A stretch of DNA of 64,000 bases from Anaerolineae bacterium (GTDB lineage: Bacteria; Chloroflexota; Anaerolineae; Anaerolineales; Anaerolineaceae): the NCBI GenBank assembly GCA_013314735.1, contig JABUFD010000006.1, positions 100,998 to 164,997 on the forward strand, in the 5' to 3' direction. The notes beneath the pieces were generated by a model. That model was not told where the DNA came from, did not search any database, and saw only the letters and a list, made by a program, of their open reading frames with translations. The translations under genes were made by a program, and so were the position numbers. The stretch's first letter is position 1, and each line of letters begins with the position of its first letter. This document shows, piece by piece, positions 17,978 to 26,821 of the stretch.

Positions 17978-19192
17978 ATGTCCGTATTCAAGGGCAGTCC
18001 GTTGGGCGAATTGGCCCGTATTCGTGATGTTTCATCAAAGCGTGTTTCCAGCTGGGATAAAACCGGCGGGAACATGGATTTCCTGGTGGTCATGCCTGGG
18101 CAGACTGCCTCACTGGCAGATATCCATGGCGCGGGATGCATCAACCACATCTGGTGCACGCATTCTTCCAATGTACCGAATTATCTGCGGCGGGTGGTGC
18201 TGCGCGCCCGGTGGGATAACGAAGCCGAACCCTCGATCAATGTCCCCCTGGGAGATTTCTTCGGGGTGGGGCACGCGCAGGCGGTCAATTTCTCCTCGCT
18301 CCCGCTGCAGATGAGCCCGGCGGACGGGCGCGGTTTCAACTGCTGGTTCCCGATGCCGTTCGCGGAGCGCGCGGAATTTTCACTGGTGAACGAAACCGAT
18401 CAACCTTTTACCTTTTACTACTACATTGATTACGAAGTGCATGAGCGCATCCCGGCGGATATGGGACGTTTCCATGCCGCCTGGCACCGCGAATGCCCCA
18501 CGCAGGGCGCGAAAGCGGAAGACCTGCCCGCCTTGCTGGAAGCCGCCCAGCCGATGCTGGCGATGAACCCGCTGTTCAGCGCCGGGCCGGAAGCGATGAA
18601 GCAAAACCTGGCCTACGAGTTCGGCGGCAACAATATCGGCGGCAAAGGTAACTACGTGATCCTCGATGCCGAAGGCAAAGGGCATTACGTGGGCTGCAAC
18701 ATCAATTACCACAACCTGCGCAATGACCCCGCATTCCAATGGCCGCAGGGTGTGCCGTGGCCGATGCAGATGACTAACGTGGAAGGCGCTGATCCGGCCC
18801 TGCTGGCGGGGTTCTTCTCGATCTTCAACTGGTACGGCGAAGGCGATGACATGATCTTCATTGACGGCGAGGAATGGCCCCCCAGCCTGCACGGCACCGG
18901 CACGGAGGATTATTTCAACACCGCCTATTGTCCCGCGGAGAAGTTTGACGCCCCCTACCACGGCATGACCCTGCCGGGCGGCCCCAACTGGGGCGGGAAA
19001 TCTTCGTATTACCGTTTCCATATTGAAGACCCGATCCATTTCCGCAAGAGCATCAAGGTGACCATCGAGCACGGCCACAACAACAACCGTTCGGATGACA
19101 TTTCCAGCACTGCCTACTGGTACCAGGCGGAGCCGCACAAACCGTTCGATACTCTCCCCCCCGTGGAAGATCGTCTGCCGCTTTCCGAGTGA
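17978..19192 (+). CDS. DUF2961 protein (glycoside hydrolase family 172-like)
   Basis: A 404-residue protein matching DUF2961, now recognised as GH172, whose studied members cleave alpha-fructofuranosyl or arabinofuranosyl linkages. Diagnostic blocks are GAGCINHIWCTH near the N terminus, VPLGDFFGVGHA, the aromatic GFNCWFPMPF, and HGTGTEDYFNTAY near residue 305, which carries one of the conserved Glu residues. No signal peptide is present, so it is likely cytoplasmic or released otherwise. AAAGGAGG lies 7 bases before the ATG. TATAAT at 17927-17932 is a possible -10 element. A terminator-like hairpin follows at 19219. The exact sugar substrate cannot be assigned. Confidence 0.85.
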   Translation: MSVFKGSPLGELARIRDVSSKRVSSWDKTGGNMDFLVVMPGQTASLADIHGAGCINHIWCTHSSNVPNYLRRVVLRARWDNEAEPSINVPLGDFFGVGHAQAVNFSSLPLQMSPADGRGFNCWFPMPFAERAEFSLVNETDQPFTFYYYIDYEVHERIPADMGRFHAAWHRECPTQGAKAEDLPALLEAAQPMLAMNPLFSAGPEAMKQNLAYEFGGNNIGGKGNYVILDAEGKGHYVGCNINYHNLRNDPAFQWPQGVPWPMQMTNVEGADPALLAGFFSIFNWYGEGDDMIFIDGEEWPPSLHGTGTEDYFNTAYCPAEKFDAPYHGMTLPGGPNWGGKSSYYRFHIEDPIHFRKSIKVTIEHGHNNNRSDDISSTAYWYQAEPHKPFDTLPPVEDRLPLSE

Positions 19193-19218
19193 AACCGGCA
19201 GGCTTTCCTTTCTCCCTG

Positions 19219-19255
19219 GGCTGCTTCGATCCGTTCGGAGCAGCCTTCCTTTTTC
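19219..19255 (+). terminator. terminator after the DUF2961 gene
   Basis: Stem GGCTGCT (19219-19225) with AGCAGCC (19239-19245), followed by a T-rich tract (TTCCTTTTT). It lies 26 bases after the stop codon. Confidence 0.65.
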
Positions 19256-19352
19256 CCGTTGCCGTATGGTTCGGGGGAGTGGTGCACTCCAATCAATCCC
19301 TGTTCGCCGCCTCGGTGCAGGGCAATCATCCGGCAGCGGATGGCGGCTCTGG

Positions 19353-19358
19353 TACAAT
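19353..19358 (+). promoter_or_regulatory. candidate leaderless -10 element of the G5/3D-domain gene
   Basis: TACAAT ends exactly 6 bases before the ATG at 19365. No ribosome binding site and no clear -35 box are seen. The spacing matches the other leaderless candidates in this window. Confidence 0.4.
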
Positions 19359-19364
19359 AGCCCC

Positions 19365-20762
19365 ATGCGAAACATGTGGAAGAACCACCGGGGAATCACC
19401 CTGTTGGGGGCGGGGTTGCTGCTGCTGCTGGCGGCGGGTGCCTGGCTGCTGTGGGGGCCGCGCACAGTGGTGTTTGTGCTCAACGGCGAGGAGGTTCCCT
19501 TCCGCGCCAGCGCGCGGCGGGTGGAAACACTCGTGGCACAGGCCGGGCTGGTATTGCAGCCTGAGGATCGCGTCAGCCCCGCGCCGGGGCAAATTGTCCC
19601 GTACGGTGAAGCACTGGTGATCGACCAGGCGGTGTGGGTGCAGTTTTACGAAGACGGCATCCTGCAAAGTGAATTCCGCTCCGCCAGCCGCCGCCCGTTG
19701 GAACTGCTGGCTGCCGGGCAGATCCTGACCAACGCGGCGGACGAAGTCTACTGGCAGGGCACCGCCCTGGCACTCGACGGCGAATTACCGCGTGCCCCGT
19801 TTTATATCTTTGAAATCCGCCGCGCTGCTTCGGTCACGATCGAAGTTGATGGGGAAAGCATTACCCTGCTGACCACCGCACCGACAGTTGCCGAGGCGCT
19901 GGCGCAGGCCGGGGTGTCACTTGCGCCACATGACCGCGTTTCCGCCCCATTAGACGGCAAGCCGGCTGATTCCCCACGGATCACGGTTTCACGCGCACAG
20001 GCGGTAACGATTATCGCCGATGGCGTTGAGACCAGTGCCTGGGTGACGGCGCGCAGCGTGGGCGGCGCGTTGTCAGAAGCCGGGGTGCTGCTGGCCGGGC
20101 TGGATTTCACCCAACCGCCGGCGGAAGCGGATCTGCCCGGTGACGGGCGGATCGAGGTGGTGCGCGTGCGCGAAACGGTGCTGTTGGAACAGACCTTCCT
20201 GCCGTACAGCCGCCAGTTGCAGCCCGATCCCGAACTGCCACTCGACCAGCGCAAAGTGCTGACACCGGGGCAGACCGGGATTGAAGTGGCGCTCACGCGC
20301 GTGACCTACCTTAACGGCGAAGAAACCGAACGTGCGGCGGAAGCTGCCTGGACCGCCAGTGAACCGCAGGATGAGATTGTTGGCTACGGCCAGCAGGTGA
20401 ATCTCAGCACGGTCGACACTGAATACGGGCCTTTGGAATACTACCGCTCGGTGACCATGTATGCCACCTCGTACCATCCCTGCGCCTTCAGTGATGGCTG
20501 TCACAACACCACCCGCGGCGGCTGCGCGCTCGAAAAGGGCGTGGTGGCGGTTTCCGGAGCGTGGTACCCGTACATGGTGGGCCAGCAGGTGTATATCCCC
20601 GGTTACGGGCGGGCGGTGGTGTGCGATTCCGGCGGCGGCATTCCCGGGCGCTACTGGATTGACCTGGGATATTCCGATGATGATTACGTGGGGTGGTATC
20701 ATTGGGTGAGTGTATATTTCCTGACCCCTGTTCCTGAAACCATCCTGTGGATTTTGCCATGA
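19365..20762 (+). CDS. secreted DUF348/G5/3D-domain protein (YabE/Rpf-like)
   Basis: A 465-residue protein starting at 19365 with a membrane segment at residues 10-30 (LLGAGLLLLLAAGAWLLWG). It then carries three DUF348-type ubiquitin-like repeats (FVLNGEEVPFRA, VTIEVDGESITLLTTAPTVAEAL, VTIIADGVETSAWVTARSVGGAL), a G5-like domain (LPYSRQLQPDPELPLDQRKVL onward), and a C-terminal 3D domain with its aspartates (VVCDSGGGIPGRYWIDLGYSDDDY). This is the architecture of YabE-like cell-wall proteins related to resuscitation-promoting factors, probably lytic transglycosylases of peptidoglycan. The 3D segment contains extra cysteines (CAFSDGC, CAL). Its stop overlaps the rsmA start codon (ATGA); yabE-ksgA adjacency is also seen in Firmicutes. 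Confidence 0.85.
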   Translation: MRNMWKNHRGITLLGAGLLLLLAAGAWLLWGPRTVVFVLNGEEVPFRASARRVETLVAQAGLVLQPEDRVSPAPGQIVPYGEALVIDQAVWVQFYEDGILQSEFRSASRRPLELLAAGQILTNAADEVYWQGTALALDGELPRAPFYIFEIRRAASVTIEVDGESITLLTTAPTVAEALAQAGVSLAPHDRVSAPLDGKPADSPRITVSRAQAVTIIADGVETSAWVTARSVGGALSEAGVLLAGLDFTQPPAEADLPGDGRIEVVRVRETVLLEQTFLPYSRQLQPDPELPLDQRKVLTPGQTGIEVALTRVTYLNGEETERAAEAAWTASEPQDEIVGYGQQVNLSTVDTEYGPLEYYRSVTMYATSYHPCAFSDGCHNTTRGGCALEKGVVAVSGAWYPYMVGQQVYIPGYGRAVVCDSGGGIPGRYWIDLGYSDDDYVGWYHWVSVYFLTPVPETILWILP

Positions 20763-21610
20763 CCCCTGCCAGACTGCCCTCCCTGCCCATTGCCGCCCTG
20801 CTGCGTGAATACGACCTGCGCCCCAAAAAAAGCCTGGGGCAGAACTTTTTAATGGATGAATACAGCCTGGAGCGGATTGTCGCGGCGGCGGAAGTGACCC
20901 CGCAGGATGCTGTGCTCGAGATTGGCCCCGGGCTGGGCAGCCTCACACGTCACCTGGCACTGGCGGCACGGCGCGTGGTGGCGGTGGAGCTGGACCAGCA
21001 CCTGATCCCTCCCCTGCGGAAGGTGACGGCGGAATGGGATAATATCACCATCATACACGGCGATATGCTCGAACTGGACCCGCAGCAGCTGATGCAGAAT
21101 GAAGCGTACCTGGTGATTGCCAACATTCCGTATTATATTACCTCGGCCCTCACACGGCACCTGCTGGATGGTACTGCGCGCCCGGCGCGGTTGGTATTCA
21201 CCATGCAGTACGAGGTGGCGGAGCGCATCTGCGCCACGGAGGGCAAGCACAGCCTGTTGTCATTGAGTGTGCAGGTGTACGGCGTGCCGCGCATCGTGGG
21301 GCGGATTCCGGCCGGCGCCTTTTACCCGGCTCCCAGTGTGGATTCCGCCGTACTGCGGGTGGACGTGTACGACCGGCCGCTGATCGATTTGCAAGGGTTG
21401 GACCGATTCTTCCGCCTGGCCAAAGCGGGCTTCAGCCAGAAGCGCAAGAACCTGCGCAACTCGCTTTCCGGCGGGATGCGGATGGAGAAGGACGCCGTGG
21501 AAGCCCTGCTGGGGCAGGCGCAGATTGACCCCAACCGGCGCGCCGAAACCCTCAGCCTGTTGGAGTGGAAGACACTCACGAGTTGCTGGGGCGAATCTGC
21601 CGGGGAGTGA
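20759..21610 (+). CDS. rsmA: 16S rRNA (adenine1518/1519-N6)-dimethyltransferase
   Basis: A 283-residue KsgA/RsmA enzyme that dimethylates two adjacent adenines near the 3' end of 16S rRNA during small-subunit assembly. KKSLGQNFLMDEYSLERIV is the conserved N-terminal motif, VLEIGPGLGSLTRHLA binds S-adenosylmethionine, and IANIPYYITSALTRHLL carries the catalytic N-I-P-Y. GFSQKRKNLRNSL is the C-terminal family block. The start at 20759 is chosen because its ATG overlaps the TGA of the upstream gene; an in-frame GTG at 20747 is possible but less likely. Confidence 0.96.
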   Translation: MTPARLPSLPIAALLREYDLRPKKSLGQNFLMDEYSLERIVAAAEVTPQDAVLEIGPGLGSLTRHLALAARRVVAVELDQHLIPPLRKVTAEWDNITIIHGDMLELDPQQLMQNEAYLVIANIPYYITSALTRHLLDGTARPARLVFTMQYEVAERICATEGKHSLLSLSVQVYGVPRIVGRIPAGAFYPAPSVDSAVLRVDVYDRPLIDLQGLDRFFRLAKAGFSQKRKNLRNSLSGGMRMEKDAVEALLGQAQIDPNRRAETLSLLEWKTLTSCWGESAGE

Positions 21611-21616
21611 AACCCA

Positions 21617-21646
21617 TTGCCTGCCGGCGGCTTTCTCCTCTATAAT
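21617..21646 (+). promoter_or_regulatory. promoter of the leader peptide and MalT-like regulator
   Basis: TTGCCT (21617-21622), 18-base spacer, TATAAT (21641-21646), beginning 6 bases after the rsmA stop codon. The predicted start is at or near 21653, which is the A of an ATG. Confidence 0.6.
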
Positions 21647-21652
21647 TAGGGA

Positions 21653-21703
21653 ATGGCTTTTCCTGATGAGACCACCCTATGCCGGGAGAACCGACCGCAA
21701 TGA
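21653..21703 (+). CDS. candidate leaderless leader peptide (16 codons)
   Basis: An ATG sits exactly 6 bases after the TATAAT box and opens a short frame encoding MAFPDETTLCRENRPQ. Its TGA (21701-21703) overlaps the ATG at 21700 of the downstream regulator as ATGA. This could be a leaderless leader peptide that feeds ribosomes to the regulator by translational coupling. It is supported only by position and overlap; chance cannot be excluded. Confidence 0.4.
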   Translation: MAFPDETTLCRENRPQ

Positions 21704-24345
21704 ATTTCCGCTGCCTTGAAACCAAATTGCATATTCCCACCCCGCGCAGCGGAATCACTTTCCGCGCCCGGTTGCAGCGCATGATGCAGACCGGATATTC
21801 CCGCGGCGATCGGCTGATGCTGGTGTCAGCGCCTGCCGGTTACGGGAAAACCACCCTGGTGGTCAACTGGCTGCATGAGCACTGTGGACAACTGCTGCAC
21901 ACAAAACGGGTTGCCTGGCTTTCATTGGACCAAAATGATAATGACCTGGGGCGCTTCCTGGGTTATTTGACCGCGGCGCTGCAGCACGTGGACCGGAAAC
22001 TCGCGGAAAGTGCACAAAGCCTGCTGGATATGCCCCAAATACCACCTGCCACAGCCATCCTTGACGAGATCATCAATGACCTGCTCCTGCAGGAACAACC
22101 CATCCTGCTGATTCTGGATGATTATCACCTGATTCATCAAATCAAAATTCACGAAGCATTGGCGTACCTGGTCGACCACCAGCCTCCCAATCTTCACCTG
22201 GTGATCACCACGCGTGAAGATCCGCCGCTGCCTTTGGCGCGCTTACGGGCACGTGGGCAGATGACTGAAATCCGCGCCGCGCAGCTGCGATTTAATGCCT
22301 CCGAAGCAGCTGCTTTCTTTAAAGAAACCATGCACCTGGAGTTGGAAGCGGAGGCAGTGGAGGCGCTCGAAAAACGCACCGAAGGGTGGGCCGTTGGACT
22401 GCAACTGGCAGCCCTGGCATTGCAAAATTTGCCAGACCGCCAGAATTTCCTGGCGGATTTCAGCGGCAGCCACAGGTATATCATTGATTATCTTGCCGAA
22501 GAAGTTGTGCGCCAGCAGGACGAAGAAATCCGCCAGTTCCTGGTCCGTACCTGCATTCTCGACCGCTTCAATGCGGACCTTTGCCATGCTGTCAGTGGGC
22601 ATCAAAACGCGCAGCAAGTGATCAGTGCCCTGGAACAAAATAATTTGTTCGTTGTGCCATTGGATGATGAGAGAAATTGGTACCGATACCACCATTTGTT
22701 TGCCGATTACCTGCGAATTTTGTTAACAGAGCAGGAACAACAAGCGCTGATGAAGAAGGCTGCCGCCTGGCACGAAGCCAATGATCTGCTGGTCGATGCT
22801 GTCCACTATGCGCTCGGTTCTGGTGATACCGATTTTGCCGCTGATATGATCGAGCGAGCCCTGGGTGATGATACCACCTGGTCCAGCGGTAATGTGTCTG
22901 TCCTGTCTGCCTGGCTTGAGGTGCTTCCTGCACAAACCATCCGGAACCGGCCGCGGCTGAGCCTGAATGCGTCGCGTATTTTCTACCTGTTGGGACGATT
23001 TGAGCAGGCGGAGGAGTGCATCAGGAATACAGAAGCATTGCTGAAGGCACTCCCGCCCGATGCAGACACGGAGCACATGCTGGCAGTGGCAGCGCTGTAC
23101 TATGGGTCCATCGCTTCGGTACGGGGAGAGAGTCGCAAGGCCATCGAGTTAACCCGCTATGCCCAGGAACGCATTGCAGACCACCATCACTTACTGCACG
23201 CGCGTGCCAACTTCACCCTCGGATTGGCACATGAGGTAGCCGAGCAATCCACTGCCGCGGTGGCGTATTACCTGCAATCCAGCAAGCAAGCCACAACCGC
23301 GGGGGTGCTGTTCCTGGCGGTGCATGCGCTTGGCGCGGCAGCGCAGGTGCAGATCAAACAGGGACAGCTGCGACAGGCTGAGCAAAGCTGCAGGACTGCC
23401 ATTCAAATGGCAGAAGGGGCGCGCATCGCGCCATTGGGTTTGATCTACTCCATCCTGGGGGGGATCGCATTGCATCATAATGACCTCGATTCTGCTGAAG
23501 CATACCTGGAAGATGGCATTGCTTTATCCCGCATGGGTGGTTTGATGGATGACACCATTCTTGGGTTGTCTTTCCGTGCTGAATTGCTGTGTTACCAGGA
23601 TAAGAACCAGAATGCATTGGCCGTTTTTGATGAAGTCAGAAACATCCTGCATGTGTTTGGGGTGAACCGCATCTCCATCGTGGTGGAAGCCTACCTGGCG
23701 AGAATCCATTTGTACAGCGGAAACATGGCAGAAGCCAACCAATGGGCAGCGCGGTATCAATCGATCCGGTCGCAACAGGTCTTTGAAAATGCTGACCTGA
23801 TCCTGGTCCGCTGCCTGTTAGCGTGTGGTGAGTTGGATGCGGTCCCATCCATCCTGCATCCCATTCTGGAGAAAGCTGACCAGGCAGGACGGAACCTGGT
23901 TGTGATGGAAGCCATGCTGCTCCTGGCGGTGTACTACAATGCACGCAACCAACCCGATGCGGCACTGGAATGGCTGGGGAAATCGCTGGAGCTGGCTGCG
24001 CCTGAGCACTGTATCCGCATCTTTCTCGATGAACGCAAAGCACTCGCTGACCTGCTGCCGAAAGCCCGGCAATTTGCGCCGAACCTGGTGGGCAGCCTGC
24101 TGGAAACCGGCCAACCTGAACCGGCAACCTCCCCGGGCAATGCCGCACTCATCGACCCGTTGACCGAGCAGGAATGCACCGTGCTTGGTTTGCTGGCAGA
24201 TGGTAAAACCAACCAGGCGATTGCCGATGCATTGTTCATCAGCGTGGGCACCGCCAAGTGGCATGTACATAACATCCTGCAAAAACTGGGCGTAAGCAAC
24301 CGCGCCCAGGCGATTGTCAAAGCGCGCGAACTCGGTTTGGCCTGA
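21700..24345 (+). CDS. MalT/LuxR-family large ATP-binding transcriptional regulator
   Basis: An 881-residue regulator. It opens with ETKLHIPTPRSG, the usual start of MalT-like STAND ATPases. The Walker A loop SAPAGYGKTTLVVNW lies near residue 45, and LLILDDYHLIH is the Walker B. About 350 residues of helical TPR-like repeats (residues 420-780) form the sensor. The C terminus (about residues 820-880) is a LuxR helix-turn-helix, with LTEQECTVLGLLADGKTNQAIADAL (in two pieces) and VHNILQKLGVSNRAQAI. Such proteins activate transcription when a ligand and ATP bind. The start at 21700 is chosen for its overlap with the leader frame and because family similarity begins there; ATG 21679 is an alternative. 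Its targets are unknown. Confidence 0.88.
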   Translation: MNFRCLETKLHIPTPRSGITFRARLQRMMQTGYSRGDRLMLVSAPAGYGKTTLVVNWLHEHCGQLLHTKRVAWLSLDQNDNDLGRFLGYLTAALQHVDRKLAESAQSLLDMPQIPPATAILDEIINDLLLQEQPILLILDDYHLIHQIKIHEALAYLVDHQPPNLHLVITTREDPPLPLARLRARGQMTEIRAAQLRFNASEAAAFFKETMHLELEAEAVEALEKRTEGWAVGLQLAALALQNLPDRQNFLADFSGSHRYIIDYLAEEVVRQQDEEIRQFLVRTCILDRFNADLCHAVSGHQNAQQVISALEQNNLFVVPLDDERNWYRYHHLFADYLRILLTEQEQQALMKKAAAWHEANDLLVDAVHYALGSGDTDFAADMIERALGDDTTWSSGNVSVLSAWLEVLPAQTIRNRPRLSLNASRIFYLLGRFEQAEECIRNTEALLKALPPDADTEHMLAVAALYYGSIASVRGESRKAIELTRYAQERIADHHHLLHARANFTLGLAHEVAEQSTAAVAYYLQSSKQATTAGVLFLAVHALGAAAQVQIKQGQLRQAEQSCRTAIQMAEGARIAPLGLIYSILGGIALHHNDLDSAEAYLEDGIALSRMGGLMDDTILGLSFRAELLCYQDKNQNALAVFDEVRNILHVFGVNRISIVVEAYLARIHLYSGNMAEANQWAARYQSIRSQQVFENADLILVRCLLACGELDAVPSILHPILEKADQAGRNLVVMEAMLLLAVYYNARNQPDAALEWLGKSLELAAPEHCIRIFLDERKALADLLPKARQFAPNLVGSLLETGQPEPATSPGNAALIDPLTEQECTVLGLLADGKTNQAIADALFISVGTAKWHVHNILQKLGVSNRAQAIVKARELGLA

Positions 24346-24456
24346 CCAGTTTGTAGGCAGCGCCGCCTATCATTCCCCTGCGGTTGCGGTTTTTTTGATC
24401 TGATGTTAAAGTAAAACCCTGAATAAAAGAGATCTGTTTCATCGTAAGGAGGTATC

Positions 24457-25014
24457 ATGAACATCCAACAAGCACAGCACGAAATGCGGTCGGTGTTCCT
24501 GGGTGGGTTTGCCGGGCAGCTGGTCTCCGGCCTGATCTGGTTGATCGCTGCGGCCGTCAGTACCTGGGGGAGCGCTGCGGTGGGCATGGCATGCCTGTTC
24601 TTTGGCAGCATGTTCATCTTTCCATTGACCCAGGGCTTGCTGCGCCTGCTGGGAAGCTCTGCCAGGGTCAGCAAGGAAAATGGCCTGTGGCATCTGGGGA
24701 CGCAAATCGCCTTTACGGTTCCGATTAACTTTCTGCTGGTGGGTGCGGCAACGCTCTACAACCAGAACTGGTTCTTCCCTGCTGCCCTGGTGGTGGTTGG
24801 GTCGCATTACCTGCCATTCATCACCCTGTACGGGATGAAAATGTTTGGCATACTGGCAGCCCTGCTGGTTTTGTCCGGTGCCGGGCTTGCATTGTACGGG
24901 CCATCCATTTTCAGCCTGGGGGGCTGGGTCGGCGGCGCTTTGTTCCTGGCGGCGGCCTTTGCAGGACGGTGGCTGGCGCGAAAGGAGCAGCAAGCGAATC
25001 CCGCGCAGTCTTAA
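24457..25014 (+). CDS. small integral membrane protein (DUF7010-like)
   Basis: A 185-residue protein with five or six hydrophobic segments covering most of its length. The N-terminal NIQQAQHEMRSVFLGGFAG block and paired GxxxGG turns resemble a family of small bacterial membrane proteins of unknown function (probably DUF7010). An excellent ribosome binding site, AAGGAGG, lies 6 bases before the ATG. The 111-base gap after the MalT-like gene contains only a weak stem and a run of seven T at 24391-24397, a possible terminator. The C terminus is charged and probably cytoplasmic. Confidence 0.65.
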   Translation: MNIQQAQHEMRSVFLGGFAGQLVSGLIWLIAAAVSTWGSAAVGMACLFFGSMFIFPLTQGLLRLLGSSARVSKENGLWHLGTQIAFTVPINFLLVGAATLYNQNWFFPAALVVVGSHYLPFITLYGMKMFGILAALLVLSGAGLALYGPSIFSLGGWVGGALFLAAAFAGRWLARKEQQANPAQS

Positions 25015-25117
25015 TGTGGGATGAACTTACCGCGGTGTTTTTAATGGAGCAGTCAAAACAGCGGAGGTGAGGCCGCTGTTGTTTTCTGACAGATCTTCGA
25101 AAGGATATCTGCAGCGT

Positions 25118-26296
25118 ATGGATATGATATACCAGGAGCATCTGGATGTGTTCAATCGGGTACTGGAGGCGATTCAGCGGCATTTTGCTCACTGGCAGGA
25201 TGCCCAAATCTGCCAGGCGGAGTTGACGGCTTTGGGTAACCAGTATCGTGAGATGATTCTCAATGACAGGCCTGACAGGCACAGCTTTTCCCTGCAGATG
25301 ATGGCGCTGTTCGGGAGGTTAAATAACGGCCATACCCGTTTTTATGATCCAATGTTTGAGCAGACCCCGCCGCTGGGATTCGGCCTGACCCGCATCAGTG
25401 AGCAATGGGTGGTAAAGGAATCCTTGCTGGCTGACCTTCAGGTGGGCGATGTGGTGTTTGCCCTGGATGGCAAATCGGTGGATGCATGGTTTCGGGAACT
25501 GGAACCGTATGCGGTTGGCAGTCCGCAGTCCCGTTCGGTCCAGTTTGGCGATTGGAACTCGATCTTTCCCCCGCTTTTGCGCTTGTTTCTGCCGCAGCGC
25601 CCGGCAATCTCATTTTTCGATGGGCAGGGGAGCCACCGTACACTGGATGTGGACCGCGGGAGGTTGGCAGAGGGGAGCCGGCCTGCATCTGTTAAATCCT
25701 GCTGGCTGACACCGGAGATTGCCTACCTGGGCATTCCCAGCTTCTTCACCCCGACATTTGAAGAGGATGCGCTTGCCTGCATCCAGCAATATCGGTCCGC
25801 AGTGGGGGTGGTGATAGATTTGCGCGGCAATGCCGGTGGAACCACCCCGCGCCGCCTGACCCAGGCATTGATGGATCGCCCCTGCCGCTGGTGGACGTAT
25901 GTGCATGCCGCCCACCCTGACCGGGTATCCGGCAGCTGGACAATGCCTGCCGCGGATGCTTACCCCGGGAGGCTGGTACTGCTGGTGGATCGGCACACCT
26001 GGTCGGCGGCGGAAGATTTCGCGATGCCGTTCAAAGACAATGGCCGGGCCATTGTGGTGGGCGAAACCACTGGCGGGTCCACCGGGCAGCCGCATTTTGA
26101 CAGTTTTTCGAACGGCATGCGGTTTTCCATTGGCGCCATGCGGGTCTGGTTCCCGGATGGGAGCGATTTTGAAGGGCTGGGCATCACACCGGATGTTTCG
26201 GTCACGGTGCAGCGTGAAGACCTTGCCACAGGGCGTGACCCGGTGCTGGAAACGACGCTGCAACTGCTGAAGCAAGCGGAACAACCGTTTCGATGA
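25118..26296 (+). CDS. S41-family (tail-specific protease-like) peptidase
   Basis: A 392-residue protein. A PDZ-like stretch lies near LGFGLTRISEQWVVKESLLADLQVGDVVFALDGKSVD (described by its ends). The S41 core follows, with VGVVIDLRGNAGGTT and the nucleophile region HTWSAAEDFAMPFKDNGRAIVVGETTGGSTG in pieces; the Ser of WSAAEDF fits the catalytic position. No signal peptide is visible, which is unusual for processing proteases of this clan and suggests a cytoplasmic enzyme. The start at 25118 has AAAGGA about 12 bases upstream; a GTG at 25067 would add 17 residues. Substrate unknown. Confidence 0.8.
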   Translation: MDMIYQEHLDVFNRVLEAIQRHFAHWQDAQICQAELTALGNQYREMILNDRPDRHSFSLQMMALFGRLNNGHTRFYDPMFEQTPPLGFGLTRISEQWVVKESLLADLQVGDVVFALDGKSVDAWFRELEPYAVGSPQSRSVQFGDWNSIFPPLLRLFLPQRPAISFFDGQGSHRTLDVDRGRLAEGSRPASVKSCWLTPEIAYLGIPSFFTPTFEEDALACIQQYRSAVGVVIDLRGNAGGTTPRRLTQALMDRPCRWWTYVHAAHPDRVSGSWTMPAADAYPGRLVLLVDRHTWSAAEDFAMPFKDNGRAIVVGETTGGSTGQPHFDSFSNGMRFSIGAMRVWFPDGSDFEGLGITPDVSVTVQREDLATGRDPVLETTLQLLKQAEQPFR

Positions 26297-26336
26297 AATG
26301 TGTGTGTTGGTAACAATTGAGGCTGTCCTGAACGTC

Positions 26337-26592
26337 CACCGCGGCTCAGCCGCGCGCCTTCATTTGGGGCGTTAACTCAGGAAGAGGCTGTATACCAGCA
26401 ATTCCCATCGCTCACCACCGCGGCGTGCCTTTGACGTTCCAAACCATCATTTCACACCTACGATCGCCATCCCATCCCGGAGGGAGGTGGAGATGGTGCG
26501 AACGCAAGCGGAGAATGGCCCTCCCTCCAGGATGGAGATTCAGGGGTGCAACATCAATCATTGCCAACGTTCAACACCGCGGCTGAGCCGCG
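26337..26592 (+). repeat. palindromic non-coding repeat element (MITE-like)
   Basis: The 525-base gap between 26297 and 26821 has no plausible gene. Its centre is built of nested inverted repeats. The outer pair is CACCGCGGCTCAGCCGCG (26337-26354) and CACCGCGGCTGAGCCGCG (26575-26592), each itself a near-palindrome and each the near-reverse-complement of the other. The inner pair is CCATCCCGGAGGGAGG (26472-26487) and CCTCCCTCCAGGATGG (26520-26535), matching at 15 of 16. A further CACCGCGGC copy lies near 26415. This looks like a dispersed, non-coding palindromic repeat or a remnant of one. Whether it is mobile or multicopy cannot be told from this window. Confidence 0.45.
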
Positions 26593-26618
26593 CCCTTACA
26601 ATTCGGTCCAAATCTGGA

Positions 26619-26646
26619 ATCAAACCGCCAGTTCTGGCGGTTTGAT
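26619..26646. repeat. near-perfect 28-base palindrome
   Basis: Arms ATCAAACCGCCAG and CTGGCGGTTTGAT meet with only two central T bases unpaired. There is no run of T directly after it on either strand, so a terminator role is uncertain. It lies in the same gene-free stretch as the palindromic element. Confidence 0.5.
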
Positions 26647-26821
26647 GGTTTTCCTGGCGGCGATTGGGACCATCCCTTTCTTGTGTAATCAACGTCGGCA
26701 TGGCTGACATTGGAAACGCCTGAATCCCTACCCCTTCAACCTATCCGGCGATAGGTGACCTCGATGCCTGTCCGTTCTATACTCAAAGCATTCTGGAAAA
26801 CGAGTGCAAAAGGAGAATGGA

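Noticed and set aside
26400..26600. Transposase gene in the palindromic island
   Set aside because: Translation in all frames gives only short peptides without transposase motifs.
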